Below are positions 1 to 7,711 of a DNA stretch of 47,476 nucleotides, piece by piece (within the stretch, counting starts at the first letter, position 1; each line of letters opens with the position of its first letter). The DNA lies in contig NZ_JAAHHW010000013.1 in the NCBI RefSeq assembly GCF_010692325.1, positions 41,944-89,419 on the forward strand, written 5' to 3'. The position numbers were made by a program, and so were the translations under genes. Origin of the DNA: Moorena sp. SIO3I8. GTDB lineage: Bacteria > Cyanobacteriota > Cyanobacteriia > Cyanobacteriales > Coleofasciculaceae. The notes beneath the pieces were generated by a model, which had not been told where the DNA came from, did not search any database, and saw nothing but the letters and a program-made list of their open reading frames with translations.

Positions 1-228
1 TATTGTGCGTTTGGTTAATTGGTGGCAGGGAGTTCCATTTGCAGCTACCCGATGTTCTCGTTTTGCTGCTCTTGGGCCGACCGGTTGACCTATGTCTAAA
101 CAAATATTAATTTCGCCAGCGGTATCATAATTGGGGGATTTAGGGGGCTTGCAGCTAAAGGTAGTGAAGTCGATTCATCTGAAAACAGCTGTAATACTCC
201 TAAGGTAAACGAATCTAGATCTAGAACA
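1..228. other. Left edge, no confident gene
   Basis: No gene can be defended here. On the plus strand, frame 2 is open from the window edge to a stop at 86-88 and could be the last 28 codons of a gene lying to the left. A 12-codon ORF at 92-130 (MSKQILISPAVS) resembles the first residues of ParE/RelE-type toxins but stops at once, so it may be a toxin-gene remnant. The rest is the probable upstream region of the glutathione S-transferase gene. Confidence 0.3.
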
Positions 229-852
229 ATGTCTTATCCTACTCAAGAGTCAGAATTCAGTAGTCAAGAAAATTTTCAAGTCAGTCAATCGTCTCCACAA
301 CTAAAACTTTATAGTGGTCTTCGGAGCCGAGCTGCGATTGTGCAGTGGTATCTTGAGGAGTTGGGAGTGCCCTATGAGTATATCTTGCTGGATATGAAAG
401 CTGGAGAGCATAAACAGCCGGAATACCTGTCGATTAATCCGATGGGTAAAGTGCCAGCAATTGTGGATGGGGACTTTAAACTTTGGGAGTCGGGAGCGAT
501 TTTGGTTTACTTAGCTAATAAGTATGGAGAAACCCCTAGTTCTCTGGAAGAACAATCAGAGATTGTGCAGTGGGTGTTGTTTGCTAATGCTACCTTAGGA
601 CCAGGATTGTTTTTGGAAGATAGACGGGAGAAAGAAGCGCCCAGTTTATTGAAGCCACTAAATGAGCTATTAACGGATAAAACATTTTTGTTAGGGGATA
701 ACTTTAGTGTGGCGGATATTGCAGTAGGGTCTTATTTGGCTTATGCCAAAATACTGGTAAATTTTGATTTTAAAGAGTATCCAGCTGTTGCTGATTATCT
801 GATGCGTTTGTCTGAACGTCCAGCTTTTAAAGAAACTATTGGTAATCGGTAA
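229..852 (+). CDS. Glutathione S-transferase family protein
   Basis: A 207-aa cytosolic protein with the two-domain GST layout. After about 24 poorly conserved residues comes the thioredoxin-like N domain (LKLYSGLRSRAA, then NPMGKVPAIVDGDFKLWESG at about 70-90). Its cis-Pro (KVPAI) and the E-S pair that binds the glutathione gamma-glutamyl group are visible. The C-terminal all-helical domain includes the conserved FSVADIAVGSYLAY stretch. The family conjugates or reduces electrophiles and peroxides with glutathione, but the substrate cannot be read from sequence. Start: the first in-frame ATG; a start nearer residue 25 is possible because the core fold begins there. The stop codon abuts a heptamer repeat tract. 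No operon partner. Confidence 0.9.
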   Translation: MSYPTQESEFSSQENFQVSQSSPQLKLYSGLRSRAAIVQWYLEELGVPYEYILLDMKAGEHKQPEYLSINPMGKVPAIVDGDFKLWESGAILVYLANKYGETPSSLEEQSEIVQWVLFANATLGPGLFLEDRREKEAPSLLKPLNELLTDKTFLLGDNFSVADIAVGSYLAYAKILVNFDFKEYPAVADYLMRLSERPAFKETIGNR

Positions 853-934
853 TTGGGAATCGGGAATCGGGAGTCGGGAGTCGGGAGTCGGGAGATAGGG
901 AACAGGGAACAGGGAATAGGGAGTAGGGAGTAGT
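853..934. repeat. Heptanucleotide tandem repeat (gggaatc/gggagtc/gggaaca)
   Basis: Degenerate 7-bp tandem repeat with units gggaatc, gggagtc, gggaaca, gggaata and gggagta, beginning directly at the stop codon of the upstream GST gene. It is the same family as the tracts near 6.5, 18.3 and 41.9 kb. Short tandemly repeated repetitive sequences of this size are known in filamentous cyanobacteria. Confidence 0.85.
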
Positions 935-941
935 TGTATTT

Positions 942-984
942 GGTGCGATCGCGTAGCGTGGCCGTAGGCCAAACGCGAACGCTC
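942..984. repeat. GC-rich palindromic element (gcgtagcgtggcc type)
   Basis: A HIP1 octamer runs into gcgtagcgtggccgtaggcc and aaacgcgaacgc, which can fold back on itself. Related copies occur near 2590, 6750, 13088, 13730, 19515, 25800, 26520 and 37061, both between and inside genes, so this is a dispersed small palindromic repeat. Confidence 0.7.
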
Positions 985-1134
985 CAATTCAAAGTTTCTT
1001 CTTTTCTTTATTTTGAAGTTTTAATTTTTAATTTTTAATTACCCAAAGGGGTGAAAGAATACTGTACCTCATAAGTGCGAGGAACGCTATATCGATAGAC
1101 AAAAGTAGTAATTGGTGGTAGTTATGCCACAAGA

Positions 1135-1554
1135 TTAATCTTGATCTAGAATATCAGAGGTAAAAGGACAATCCTGGGGGAAGCAAGTAGATGGATAATC
1201 CTTGCTAACCACAAAGAGTGGATATCTGTAGCAATCGGAAAAGACCGATTCAAGATAAGGCTTGAGACTGGGAGATTCAGACAACAAAAGATTAATCTGT
1301 TCTCTCTGCTCATTGATCGTTTTTTCCCAACCTCGATAATCAGGCTCTGAATTCACGTACTGCCTTTTAAGCAAGTGTTCCATTAAAACCTTAAGTCGGC
1401 TCTGAATCTCTCGTTTATCTGTTCGCCCCAAGGTGGCTATTTCCTCAATTAAATTCTCTATGTCCAACTCATCAAAGTTTCTTGTTTTAAGTTGCTGACA
1501 AGTTAGATCAGTCCACAGAACAAAATCCTGATTATACAAGTCACTATTACTCAT
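1135..1554 (-). CDS. DUF29 family protein
   Basis: A 139-aa protein with the DUF29 signature: an N-terminal YNQDFVLWTDLTCQQLKTRN segment, DELDIENLIEEIATLGRTDK (about residues 28-47), and a following helix rich in Lys/Arg/Leu (SRLKVLMEHLLKRQY). DUF29 proteins are abundant and multi-copy in cyanobacteria; no biochemical function is established. The start ATG at 1554 gives the canonical N terminus. It is monocistronic, with repeats on both sides. Confidence 0.88.
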   Translation of the reverse strand: MSNSDLYNQDFVLWTDLTCQQLKTRNFDELDIENLIEEIATLGRTDKREIQSRLKVLMEHLLKRQYVNSEPDYRGWEKTINEQREQINLLLSESPSLKPYLESVFSDCYRYPLFVVSKDYPSTCFPQDCPFTSDILDQD

Positions 1555-2021
1555 TATTTGTTCATTATTTTATAGTTTTTGTAAGAATCACGGAGGTTTT
1601 TAAGTATCCGTACATTAAACTAAATTACTATATAGCAATTCTCATAGCTATGAGTAAAGTCACAGCGCTTGTGGCCTGTGCCACAAAGCTGACAGCTGAC
1701 AGCTGAATACTTACTATTATAGCGTTTCTCATAGCTATGAGGTACAGATAATTTGGGATTGCTATAACCCATTAGTGCGTCAGTGCAATAGTTTTTTTTA
1801 ACCACTGAACTGATCTGATGTCTGGATGATAACCCTTAATAACAATCTTCCCATCTGCCACGCCACCGCCCCATATCTACCACACTTTCCACGCTTTAAG
1901 TGTTTTACACCCTTACCACACTCTAATAGATAGTGTGAATGCAATAGTTTTTCTAACCCCTTGCATCTTCTGAGAACTTGTGTTAAAATAACAGTATCGT
2001 TAAAGCAATGGTTTTACCGCC
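1555..2021. other. Intergenic region with palindromic repeats
   Basis: No gene. It holds two copies of the perfect palindrome ctcatagctatgag (1641-1654 and 1728-1741), each next to a tatagc motif, separated by an agctgac heptamer run. The right part (about 1800-2020) is unique sequence and presumably includes the promoter of the HTH gene at 2022. Confidence 0.6.
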
Positions 2022-2438
2022 ATGATGATTTCTACCGCCCAAGCTGCTGAATTACTAGGTGTTTCTGCCACTCGTGTCCGTTTCCTGCTGAGCAAGGGCA
2101 GAGTGAAGGGGGCTTATAAGGTGGGTAGAACTTGGGTGATTCCTCTGTTTGACGGTATGCCGGTGGTCACCCCTGGTACTCGCGGACCGAAGCGGAATTG
2201 GTCAAAGCGCACGGAGTACACTAAGGCTGTGATTCACGTTAATCAGAAGGTAATTCGCCAAAATCTCAAGAGCGGGGAGCGCAACCCTGTGATAACGGTC
2301 AAACGGGGTTCTAAAAATATTTATGGTCATACGGTAGAAGTTAATGGCCCCTGTCGGGTGATGTATCGTCCAGATGATCCTTTACATTGTGGGGCTAGGG
2401 TGTGGATTGAGACGATTTCTGATTTTAAGGTCAGCTGA
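2022..2438 (+). CDS. Excisionase-type helix-turn-helix DNA-binding protein
   Basis: A 138-aa protein. Residues about 3-45 form a MerR/excisionase-like winged HTH (ISTAQAAELLGVSATRVRFL followed by KGRVKGAYKVGRTWVIP), as in HTH_17 'DNA binding domain, excisionase family' proteins. The C-terminal 80 residues are basic and then turn into a small beta-rich segment (VEVNGPCRVMYRPDDPLHCG) that I do not recognise. The start is the first of two ATGs. It lies 37 bp upstream of a small antitoxin-like ORF, and the two may form one regulatory unit. DNA binding is inferred from the fold; the target is unknown. Confidence 0.75.
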   Translation: MMISTAQAAELLGVSATRVRFLLSKGRVKGAYKVGRTWVIPLFDGMPVVTPGTRGPKRNWSKRTEYTKAVIHVNQKVIRQNLKSGERNPVITVKRGSKNIYGHTVEVNGPCRVMYRPDDPLHCGARVWIETISDFKVS

Positions 2439-2475
2439 TTTGGCTACTTGAAGGACGACTTTCAGCATCGGATTT

Positions 2476-2649
2476 ATGAACAAAACACCAGACTTTGATG
2501 ATGAGATGCTACCTGAGTACCAGTTTGACTATCACAAGGCAAAGCCGAATCGTTTTGCTCAGCAGCAACCAACTAATGCGATCGCACAAGCGCGGAAGCG
2601 TGGCCTTTTGGCCAAGGTCAATCCCAACCAAGTTCCAAAGACAACTTAG
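2476..2649 (+). CDS. Small acidic-start protein, antitoxin-like (57 aa)
   Basis: Begins MNKTPDFDDEMLPEYQFDY followed by HKAKPNRFA. The DDEMLPEY-F-DY...KPNRFA pattern is common in short cyanobacterial proteins encoded beside toxin-like genes; their function is unproven. The C-terminal third (AQARKRGLLAKVNPN) is encoded by a HIP1 site plus a gcggaagcgtggccttttgg palindromic element, so the original C terminus has probably been replaced or extended by the repeat. It follows the HTH gene on the same strand. No intact toxin follows. Confidence 0.55.
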   Translation: MNKTPDFDDEMLPEYQFDYHKAKPNRFAQQQPTNAIAQARKRGLLAKVNPNQVPKTT

Positions 2650-2802
2650 TGCAATTCGCTCTCGACTTCAAAAATTAGGTTTGTTGTAAGTCAGTCGTTA
2701 AACCCTACCATAACAAATTACTCGCTATCAATTGTAGAAAAGTATGCTCCAATTTAAAGGAGTGTGAGAGAATTGAACAAGTTAAGCATTTCTCTATTTC
2801 CT

Positions 2803-3019
2803 ATGACAGTAGTGGAGTTATTTCCTACTTTGAGAGATTTAAACCGTGCAGACAAACTAAAAGTTATCCAAGTTCTTGGTAGCAGAGCTAGCTAGGAAAG
2901 AGGAACCTACCTTAGAACCAGGAGCTACCTATCCAGTTTGGTCGCCCCTTAACTCTCATCAAGCCGCTAATCAACTCGCTCAACTGTTGGAATCGGAGCA
3001 ACCTAACTCCAATGGGTAA
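2803..3019 (+). pseudogene. Frameshifted small conserved hypothetical
   Basis: The frame starting at 2803 reads MTVVELFPTLRDLNRADKLK and stops near 2900. The adjacent frame continues with LVAELAREEEPTLEPGATYP, then VWSPLNSHQAANQLAQLLE, to a stop at 3017-3019. Both halves look like one roughly 71-aa cyanobacterial hypothetical of toxin-antitoxin neighbourhoods. The total span of 217 bp is one base more than a multiple of three, so one extra base near 2870-2880 (caagttcttgg) broke the frame. A sequencing error is the alternative. Confidence 0.65.
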
Positions 3020-3143
3020 TGCTCGACGATTCAACTTTACCGAGGAACAAATTAATGCTGCTCTGGCCTACATTAAGACCAATCGTGCTGAACTCAGAGC
3101 TGAGTATCAAATTGTATTGAAAGAAGCTACCGCCAATGGCTGA
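3012..3143 (+). CDS. Small protein, truncated DUF433-partner-like remnant (43 aa)
   Basis: Its ATG overlaps the stop of the frameshifted ORF before it. The peptide is MGNARRFNFTEEQINAALAY, then IKTNRAELRAEYQIVLKEAT. The 'alternating IKANRAE...EYQQVLKEAE' helix is typical of C-terminal parts of short cyanobacterial DUF433-type or antitoxin-like proteins, which usually continue further. Here a ggctgatagctga repeat supplies the stop, suggesting 3' truncation. Probably a non-functional remnant of a small two-gene locus. Confidence 0.45.
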   Translation: MGNARRFNFTEEQINAALAYIKTNRAELRAEYQIVLKEATANG

Positions 3144-3386
3144 TAGCTGAATAACTAAGCTGAAAACCAATCGAAATTTCGGCTAATCAACAATTCTGTC
3201 TTCTTGGCATGGTGAGTGTTTTTCATCGCAATAGGTTGTATAGCAAATTCATAGCGACTTGCTAGATCCCTTGTTTATTATGTACGAAGTGTTATTGGAA
3301 GTAAAAAAATATCTCCTAGGTTTACATTTAATTTAGAAACGCTCTGGAGTTATACTTTTAGGGAAGTATTCTGATGCCAACGATTA

Positions 3387-3884
3387 GTGGACAAAAGAGA
3401 AGTTATTGGACAACGAGGCGAATCTATTTTTATAGTTATCATAACACGTAAGCATCCAACGCGCGGTTACCTATTCGATCATCCACGATTTCTTGGGGAA
3501 AAGAAGCGGACTATAGACTTTTATGTAGAACTCTTTCATGATGAGTCTTTGATACCTTTTTTCTTTGTGCAAGTTAAGTCAACATATGAGGGTTACACTG
3601 TAAAAGAGCATCGGCTAAAAGTTCAAGTTACAGCCACTGATATCAAGCGTCTTGCTGCTTACCCTGCTCCAACCTATATTGTTGGTATCGATGAATCAAG
3701 AGAGCGAGGTTACATTGTGTCAGCTAATGGGGAATGTCAAACAGGACTTTCAAGTCTATGTACTGACTATCCTCTCAATCCAGATGCATTAGCGCTACTA
3801 TGGGATGAGGTGGTAGCCTACTGGACTTCTCCCACCTACCCAGCATTCCGGTCAGCCTTTTGTGATCCGAAGTGGAGGCAGTAA
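3387..3884 (+). CDS. DUF4365-like protein, PD-(D/E)XK-like (165 aa)
   Basis: Resembles the DUF4365 family: GQRGES near the N terminus, then TIDFYVEL (about residues 48-55) and FFFVQVKST (about 64-72). These fit the E...D...(E/Q)xK layout of PD-(D/E)XK nuclease folds. Catalysis is unproven. The start called here is GTG 3387. An ATG at 3374 encodes MPTIS in another frame, and MPTIS is a natural-looking N terminus for such proteins, so a small indel may have moved the start. The stop overlaps the next gene's ATG (taatg), so the two are translationally coupled. A related DUF4365-like protein follows directly. Confidence 0.7.
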   Translation: MDKREVIGQRGESIFIVIITRKHPTRGYLFDHPRFLGEKKRTIDFYVELFHDESLIPFFFVQVKSTYEGYTVKEHRLKVQVTATDIKRLAAYPAPTYIVGIDESRERGYIVSANGECQTGLSSLCTDYPLNPDALALLWDEVVAYWTSPTYPAFRSAFCDPKWRQ

Positions 3885-4348
3885 TGAAGCGAGATTTAGA
3901 TTATTTCATTGGTGAGCGTGCTGAACATCTGGCAATAGTATACTTGACACGTAGCCACGATCTAGTTGTGGAAAGGATGAAAGCTGATTATGGGCTAGAT
4001 ATGTTGGTAACAATACTACAGGATAAATTACCGACAGGAAGGGTTTTTGGTGTTCACATCAAAGGTCGAGACAAAGCTTTCAACGACATACAGCAAGAAG
4101 CTTCATTAGTTTTGTCTGACCAAGAAAAGAAGTACTTTCAAGATTTGCCCTTCCCGGTATGTGTATTGTTTTTCACTATGGACGATGACAGGGGCTATTA
4201 CCGATGGTTGAAGTATCCAAGTGAATCCAACCAGAGCCTTTATACTCTTGAAAACAATCAATGGCGTTCCCTGGATCAGGAGCAGGTTAGCCAGATAATC
4301 GCAGACGTAAATGCTTGGTATAATCGAAAGCACCAATCCGCCGCATAA
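3884..4348 (+). CDS. Second DUF4365-like protein (154 aa)
   Basis: Starts at the ATG sharing the A of the previous stop codon. A ggagg 7-10 bp upstream makes this start better than a further upstream in-frame one at 3872. The N terminus reads MKRDLDYFIGERAEHLAIVY, then KADYGLDMLVTIL and VFGVHIKGRDKAF. The pattern (E)...GLD...xIK again fits a PD-(D/E)XK-like core, with His where E or Q usually precedes x-K, so nuclease activity is uncertain. The C-terminal half (DLPFPVCVLFFTMDDDRGYY) matches the 'sensing' part of DUF4365-like proteins. It is related in plan to, but clearly diverged from, the gene before it. Confidence 0.7.
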   Translation: MKRDLDYFIGERAEHLAIVYLTRSHDLVVERMKADYGLDMLVTILQDKLPTGRVFGVHIKGRDKAFNDIQQEASLVLSDQEKKYFQDLPFPVCVLFFTMDDDRGYYRWLKYPSESNQSLYTLENNQWRSLDQEQVSQIIADVNAWYNRKHQSAA

Positions 4349-4402
4349 CAACACCCATGCACCCGAGCGCCTTATTCTTAGGCTCAAAATCAGGAGACTT
4401 AC

Positions 4403-5011
4403 GTGGCATACAGTGACTTTACTCTCAAGAAAGTCAAGCTTGACTTCAATATCCAGACTGTGGAGGATCAGTCACTATTTTCCAATAGTGAAGAAATTAA
4501 AATCAGTGATTATCTCGCACAGACCTTAAAAAGAAATGTTCCTTTAGCGTTAGCCATTAATACGGAAAAAGCTAGATCAGAACTCATCATTATTAATATT
4601 TTACTGGAAGTTAAAGAAAAATCCTATGATCAAAAAATTAGTCTATTCTCAGGGATTGATTTTAATGTAGATAAGGAAAAAGGCTTAACTGGATTTTGCG
4701 ATTATATCATTAGCGGTTCAGAAGAGCAGTTATATTTAGAGTTACCGGTAATTACCATAGTTGAAGCTAAGAATGAAAATATTATTTCTGGCTTAGGTCA
4801 ATGTATTGCGGAAATGCATGCTGCTCAACTTTTTAATCAAGAAGCAAGTCATGAGTTATCCTGTGTATATGGTGCAGTAACAACAGGAGATGAATGGAGA
4901 TTTGTTAAGCTTGAAAAAAATGTTGCTTATATAGATAATGATAGCTATTATATTAGTGATATTAATAAAATTATTGGGATTCTAGTGAACATGGTTAAAG
5001 GAGAAGCCTAA
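4403..5011 (+). CDS. Putative PD-(D/E)XK nuclease-like hypothetical (202 aa)
   Basis: Start GTG at 4403, preceded by caggaga. I do not recognise a named family. The core KGLTGFCDYIISGS (about residues 88-101) followed by LPVITIVEAKNENI (about 108-121) gives D...ExK, and GLGQCIAEMHAAQLFN follows. This arrangement is found in type I restriction HsdR N-terminal and related PD-(D/E)XK domains, although no helicase is attached. Base composition is AT-richer than the neighbours. It lies 54 bp after the two DUF4365-like genes on the same strand and could be co-transcribed with them. Confidence 0.6.
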   Translation: MAYSDFTLKKVKLDFNIQTVEDQSLFSNSEEIKISDYLAQTLKRNVPLALAINTEKARSELIIINILLEVKEKSYDQKISLFSGIDFNVDKEKGLTGFCDYIISGSEEQLYLELPVITIVEAKNENIISGLGQCIAEMHAAQLFNQEASHELSCVYGAVTTGDEWRFVKLEKNVAYIDNDSYYISDINKIIGILVNMVKGEA

Positions 5012-5024
5012 TACTATTAGGAAA

Positions 5025-5061
5025 GGGAGCAGGGAGCAGGGAGCAGGGAGCAGGGAGCAGG
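5025..5061. repeat. Heptanucleotide tandem repeat (gggagca)5
   Basis: Five consecutive gggagca units just downstream of the stop of the 202-aa gene. The same unit recurs near 24612-24650. Confidence 0.9.
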
Positions 5062-5180
5062 TAACACGTAAAAGGTAACAGGGAAGAAGGTAAAAATTCT
5101 GTGTACCTCATTAGGGTAAAATATACTACTTTAGCAAAGGGAACAGGGAAAATAGAAAAAATTCGTCTACCTCATTCTCC

Positions 5181-5271
5181 CGATTCCCGATTCCCGATTC
5201 CCGATTCCCGATTCCCGATTCCCGATTCCCGATTCCCGATTCCCGATTCCCGATTCCCGATTCTTGATTCC
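5181..5271. repeat. Heptanucleotide tandem repeat (cgattcc)11 plus degenerate units
   Basis: Eleven perfect cgattcc units (5181-5257) followed by cgattct and tgattcc, ending exactly at the 3' end of the minus-strand chromate transporter gene. Read on the minus strand the unit is ggaatcg, the same family as the gggaatc tracts. Confidence 0.9.
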
Positions 5272-6495
5272 CTAAAACCCAATCGAAAACCGGGATAATT
5301 GTGAAACTAATCCTATAATTCCGCCGATTAACACTAACCATAGGGAATTTACCTTAAAGCGAAATACCAGCACCGCACTAGTTATTGCCACCATAACGGT
5401 TAACCAATCCACTAAAGCAGTACGTGCTAAAATATAAGTTACTCCTGTCATCAGTCCTAAGGAAGCGGCATTAACACCGTCGAGGAATCCACTTGCCCAG
5501 GGGGATTGGCGTAGCTTGGGCACCCAAGGATTGAGGATTCCGACTAACACAAAGGCAGGCAAGAAGATTCCAACGGTGGCAGCGATTGCGCCAACATTAC
5601 CATTCAGGAGATAGCCAATGAAGGTAGCAGTGGTAAACACAGGACCGGGAGTGACTTGACCGATTGCGATCGCATCAAGCAGTTGTTGGGAAGTAAGCCA
5701 TTGGTGGCGCTCTACTAAATCTTGCTGTAGAAACGCCAGCAGCACATAACCACTACCATATAGAACGGAGCCAATTTTTAGGAAGAATAGGAAGACACTA
5801 GCAGAAGATATAGAAGCGGCGGATGGTACACCGGTCTGGGCTAAAAGACTAGAGAAAGGCACAAGTAAAGCACCTGTGATGTTATTTCCTCTACGCCACA
5901 GGGTTTTGACTAGCATTACCGCAGCTCCCACCAACAGCAGTAAGAGAATTTCATGGGTACCTAAGAAGAAAGCGATAGTAGCTGCAACTCCTGCTACTGT
6001 AGTGGGAATATCTTTTGCTGCTTTTTTCCCCAACTTCCATAACGCTTGTAAAACAATAGCGATGATAACTGGTTTGATACCATAGAGGAGCCACTCTACC
6101 TGGGGCACACTCTGGTAACGGGCATAAATTGCTGCCATTATCCAGACAATCACCATTGCTGGCAAGATAAAACAAGAACCAGCAACAAACAGTCCTCGCC
6201 ATCCTGCTCGCTCATAACCGATGTGAATCGCTAATTCTGTAGAGTTAGGGCCTGGAAGAAGATTGGTAACGCCCAGTAGATCCAGCAGATTCTCATGACT
6301 CATCCACTGTCGTCGCTTCACTACTTCATCATCCATCATGGCAATGTGAGCAGCTGGGCCACCAAAGGCAATTGTCCCCAATTTAAAAAAGACTAGCGCT
6401 AATTCTTTGAGTCGTTGCCCCTGTTCTTGTGGGGAGAGTTGAGCTTCAGAACTGTTGTGCTGGTCAGGCTGAATATCTTCTATTTCGTTAGACAC
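5272..6495 (-). CDS. chrA: Chromate transporter, long-chain CHR family (ChrA)
   Basis: A 407-aa inner-membrane protein with two homologous CHR halves, as in bidomain ChrA proteins. Half 1 has LGTIAFGGPAAHIAMMDDEV (about 36-55) and LLPGPNSTELAIHIGY. Half 2 has IGSVLYGSGYVLLAFLQQDL and VTPGPVFTTATFIGY. About 10-12 hydrophobic segments are visible. Bidomain ChrA exports chromate driven by proton motive force; in cyanobacteria the physiological substrate is often untested. The start ATG 6495 leaves a short acidic, Gln-rich cytoplasmic N terminus. Its stop abuts a heptamer array, so the last residues could have been altered by repeat growth. Confidence 0.88.
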   Translation of the reverse strand: MSNEIEDIQPDQHNSSEAQLSPQEQGQRLKELALVFFKLGTIAFGGPAAHIAMMDDEVVKRRQWMSHENLLDLLGVTNLLPGPNSTELAIHIGYERAGWRGLFVAGSCFILPAMVIVWIMAAIYARYQSVPQVEWLLYGIKPVIIAIVLQALWKLGKKAAKDIPTTVAGVAATIAFFLGTHEILLLLLVGAAVMLVKTLWRRGNNITGALLVPFSSLLAQTGVPSAASISSASVFLFFLKIGSVLYGSGYVLLAFLQQDLVERHQWLTSQQLLDAIAIGQVTPGPVFTTATFIGYLLNGNVGAIAATVGIFLPAFVLVGILNPWVPKLRQSPWASGFLDGVNAASLGLMTGVTYILARTALVDWLTVMVAITSAVLVFRFKVNSLWLVLIGGIIGLVSQLSRFSIGF

Positions 6496-6538
6496 TGGTT
6501 TGACTCCAACGGTGTCAAGGTTAATATACCAAAGGGAA

Positions 6539-6641
6539 GAGGGAACAGGGAATAGGGAATAGGGAGTCGGGAGTCGGGAATCGGGAATCGGGAGTCGGGA
6601 GTCGGTAGTCGGGAGTCGGGAATCGGGAATCGGGAATCGGG
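6539..6641. repeat. Heptanucleotide tandem repeat (gggaata/gggagtc/gggaatc)
   Basis: About fourteen 7-bp units in interspersed variants located just upstream of chrA. Confidence 0.85.
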
Positions 6642-6747
6642 GTAATAAAATTTAATTTATAGTTATTTGCAGATAACTTATTATAGATAGTTCAGCAGTT
6701 ATCTTACAGCTATCAGCTATCAGATAACTGCGATGCTCTTTCAGAGC

Positions 6748-6786
6748 CGCTACGCGATTGGCCGTAGGCCACGCTACGCGAACGTG
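6748..6786. repeat. GC-rich palindromic element
   Basis: Contains ctacgcgattggccgtaggc followed by cacgctacgcgaacgtg. The two gctacgcga-type arms flank ggccgtaggcc, so the sequence can form a hairpin. Same dispersed family as the copy at 942-984. Confidence 0.65.
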
Positions 6787-6848
6787 TTTTTTGAGGTTAT
6801 TGTATTGGTTATTGAGCAATTCGTGTAGGAATTTTAATAATTTTTGAT

Positions 6849-6954
6849 GCCCTATTCCCTACTCCCTACTCCCTACTCCCTACTCCCTACTCCCTACTCC
6901 CTATTCCCTACTCCCGACTCCCGACTCCCTACTCCCTACTCCCTACTCCCTACT
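6849..6954. repeat. Heptanucleotide tandem repeat (tccctac)
   Basis: About fifteen units of tccctac with tccctat and tcccgac variants. This is the complement of the gggagta unit used elsewhere, so it is in inverted orientation relative to the tract at 6539. Confidence 0.88.
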
Positions 6955-7017
6955 TCCTTTGCTATTATTTTGGTTATTTTTATGGTACAATAGTCCTAGA
7001 GTAATCTGGTGTAATCT

Positions 7018-7563
7018 ATGGCTAAGTTTTACTCAGAAATCAATCAAGATTTAAGAGAGTTTATTGAGGAGCAAAAAATATTTTTTACAGCCACAGCCCC
7101 CCATCAAGGTCGTATTAACCTATCCCCCAAAGGTATTAACACCTTTCGGTGTATTGATAGTAAAACAGTGGCTTATCTAGATTTAACCGGTAGCGGTAAC
7201 GAGACATCTGCTCATTTGCTGGAAAATGGCAGAATGACAATTATGTTTTGTAGCTTCACTGAAAAGCCATTAATTCTCCGCCTTTATGGTCATGGTCAGG
7301 TAATTCGACCTAGGGATAAGGAATGGGAAACAGTCTACTCCCTATTCAATAGCCTACCAGGGGAAAGACAGATTATTGTATTAAATGTAGAATCTGCCCA
7401 AACCTCCTGTGGTTATGGTGTACCTTTGTATGACTTAAAAGGAGAGAGGGAAACTCTGCTCAAGTGGGCGAATAAGAAGGGAAAACAGGGAATTCACGAC
7501 TATTGGCAAGCCAAAAATATTGAGAGTATAGATGGGTTACCGACTAATCTTTTAGAAGATTAA
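7018..7563 (+). CDS. Pyridoxamine 5'-phosphate oxidase-family (split-barrel flavin) protein
   Basis: A 181-aa protein with a PNPOx-like FMN-binding split barrel: [20 protein letters not shown] (about 12-31), [15 protein letters not shown], then [20 protein letters not shown] (the flavin phosphate region) and MTIMFCSF. The C-terminal residues 130-150 contain [14 protein letters not shown], conserved in this sub-family. It is too different from PdxH to be called vitamin B6 biosynthesis; it is probably a flavin- or F420-dependent reductase of unknown substrate. Start at the first ATG after a weak AT-rich leader. Convergent with bicA. Confidence 0.8.
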   Translation: MAKFYSEINQDLREFIEEQKIFFTATAPHQGRINLSPKGINTFRCIDSKTVAYLDLTGSGNETSAHLLENGRMTIMFCSFTEKPLILRLYGHGQVIRPRDKEWETVYSLFNSLPGERQIIVLNVESAQTSCGYGVPLYDLKGERETLLKWANKKGKQGIHDYWQAKNIESIDGLPTNLLED

Positions 7564-7573
7564 CCAGAATGGT

Positions 7574-7682
7574 GAATTAAGAATTAAGAATTAAGAATTA
7601 AGAATTCTACATTCTACATTCTGCATTCTACATTATTAATTTTACATTCTACATTCTACATTCTACATTATTAATTCTGCCT
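7574..7682. repeat. Heptanucleotide repeats (ttaagaa, attctac)
   Basis: Two 7-bp families in succession, ttaagaa then attctac/attctgc/attatta, fill the gap between the convergent 181-aa gene and bicA. The same units recur at 15009-15079. Confidence 0.85.
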
Positions 7683-7711
7683 TCACCATTCTGACAAACA
7701 ACCAAACCAAC

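Larger units (their letters stand above)
6496..7017. other. Intergenic region dominated by repeats
   Basis: No gene. It carries two heptamer tracts (6539-6641 and 6849-6954), a GC-rich palindromic element (about 6748-6786) and unique AT-rich sequence between them. The divergent promoters of chrA and of the gene at 7018 must lie here; tatggtacaatagtc near 6980 is a plausible but unproven -10 region for the latter. Confidence 0.6.

Noticed and set aside
691-992. Two minus-strand open frames after the GST gene
   Set aside because: They overlap the GST end and consist largely of the heptamer tract and a palindrome.
5181-5271. Possible CRISPR array
   Set aside because: Repeat unit is 7 bp with no spacers; no cas genes in the window.
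5101-5341. Open frames on both strands with SRFPIPD/GNRESGI repeats
   Set aside because: Translation of the cgattcc heptamer array, not a protein.
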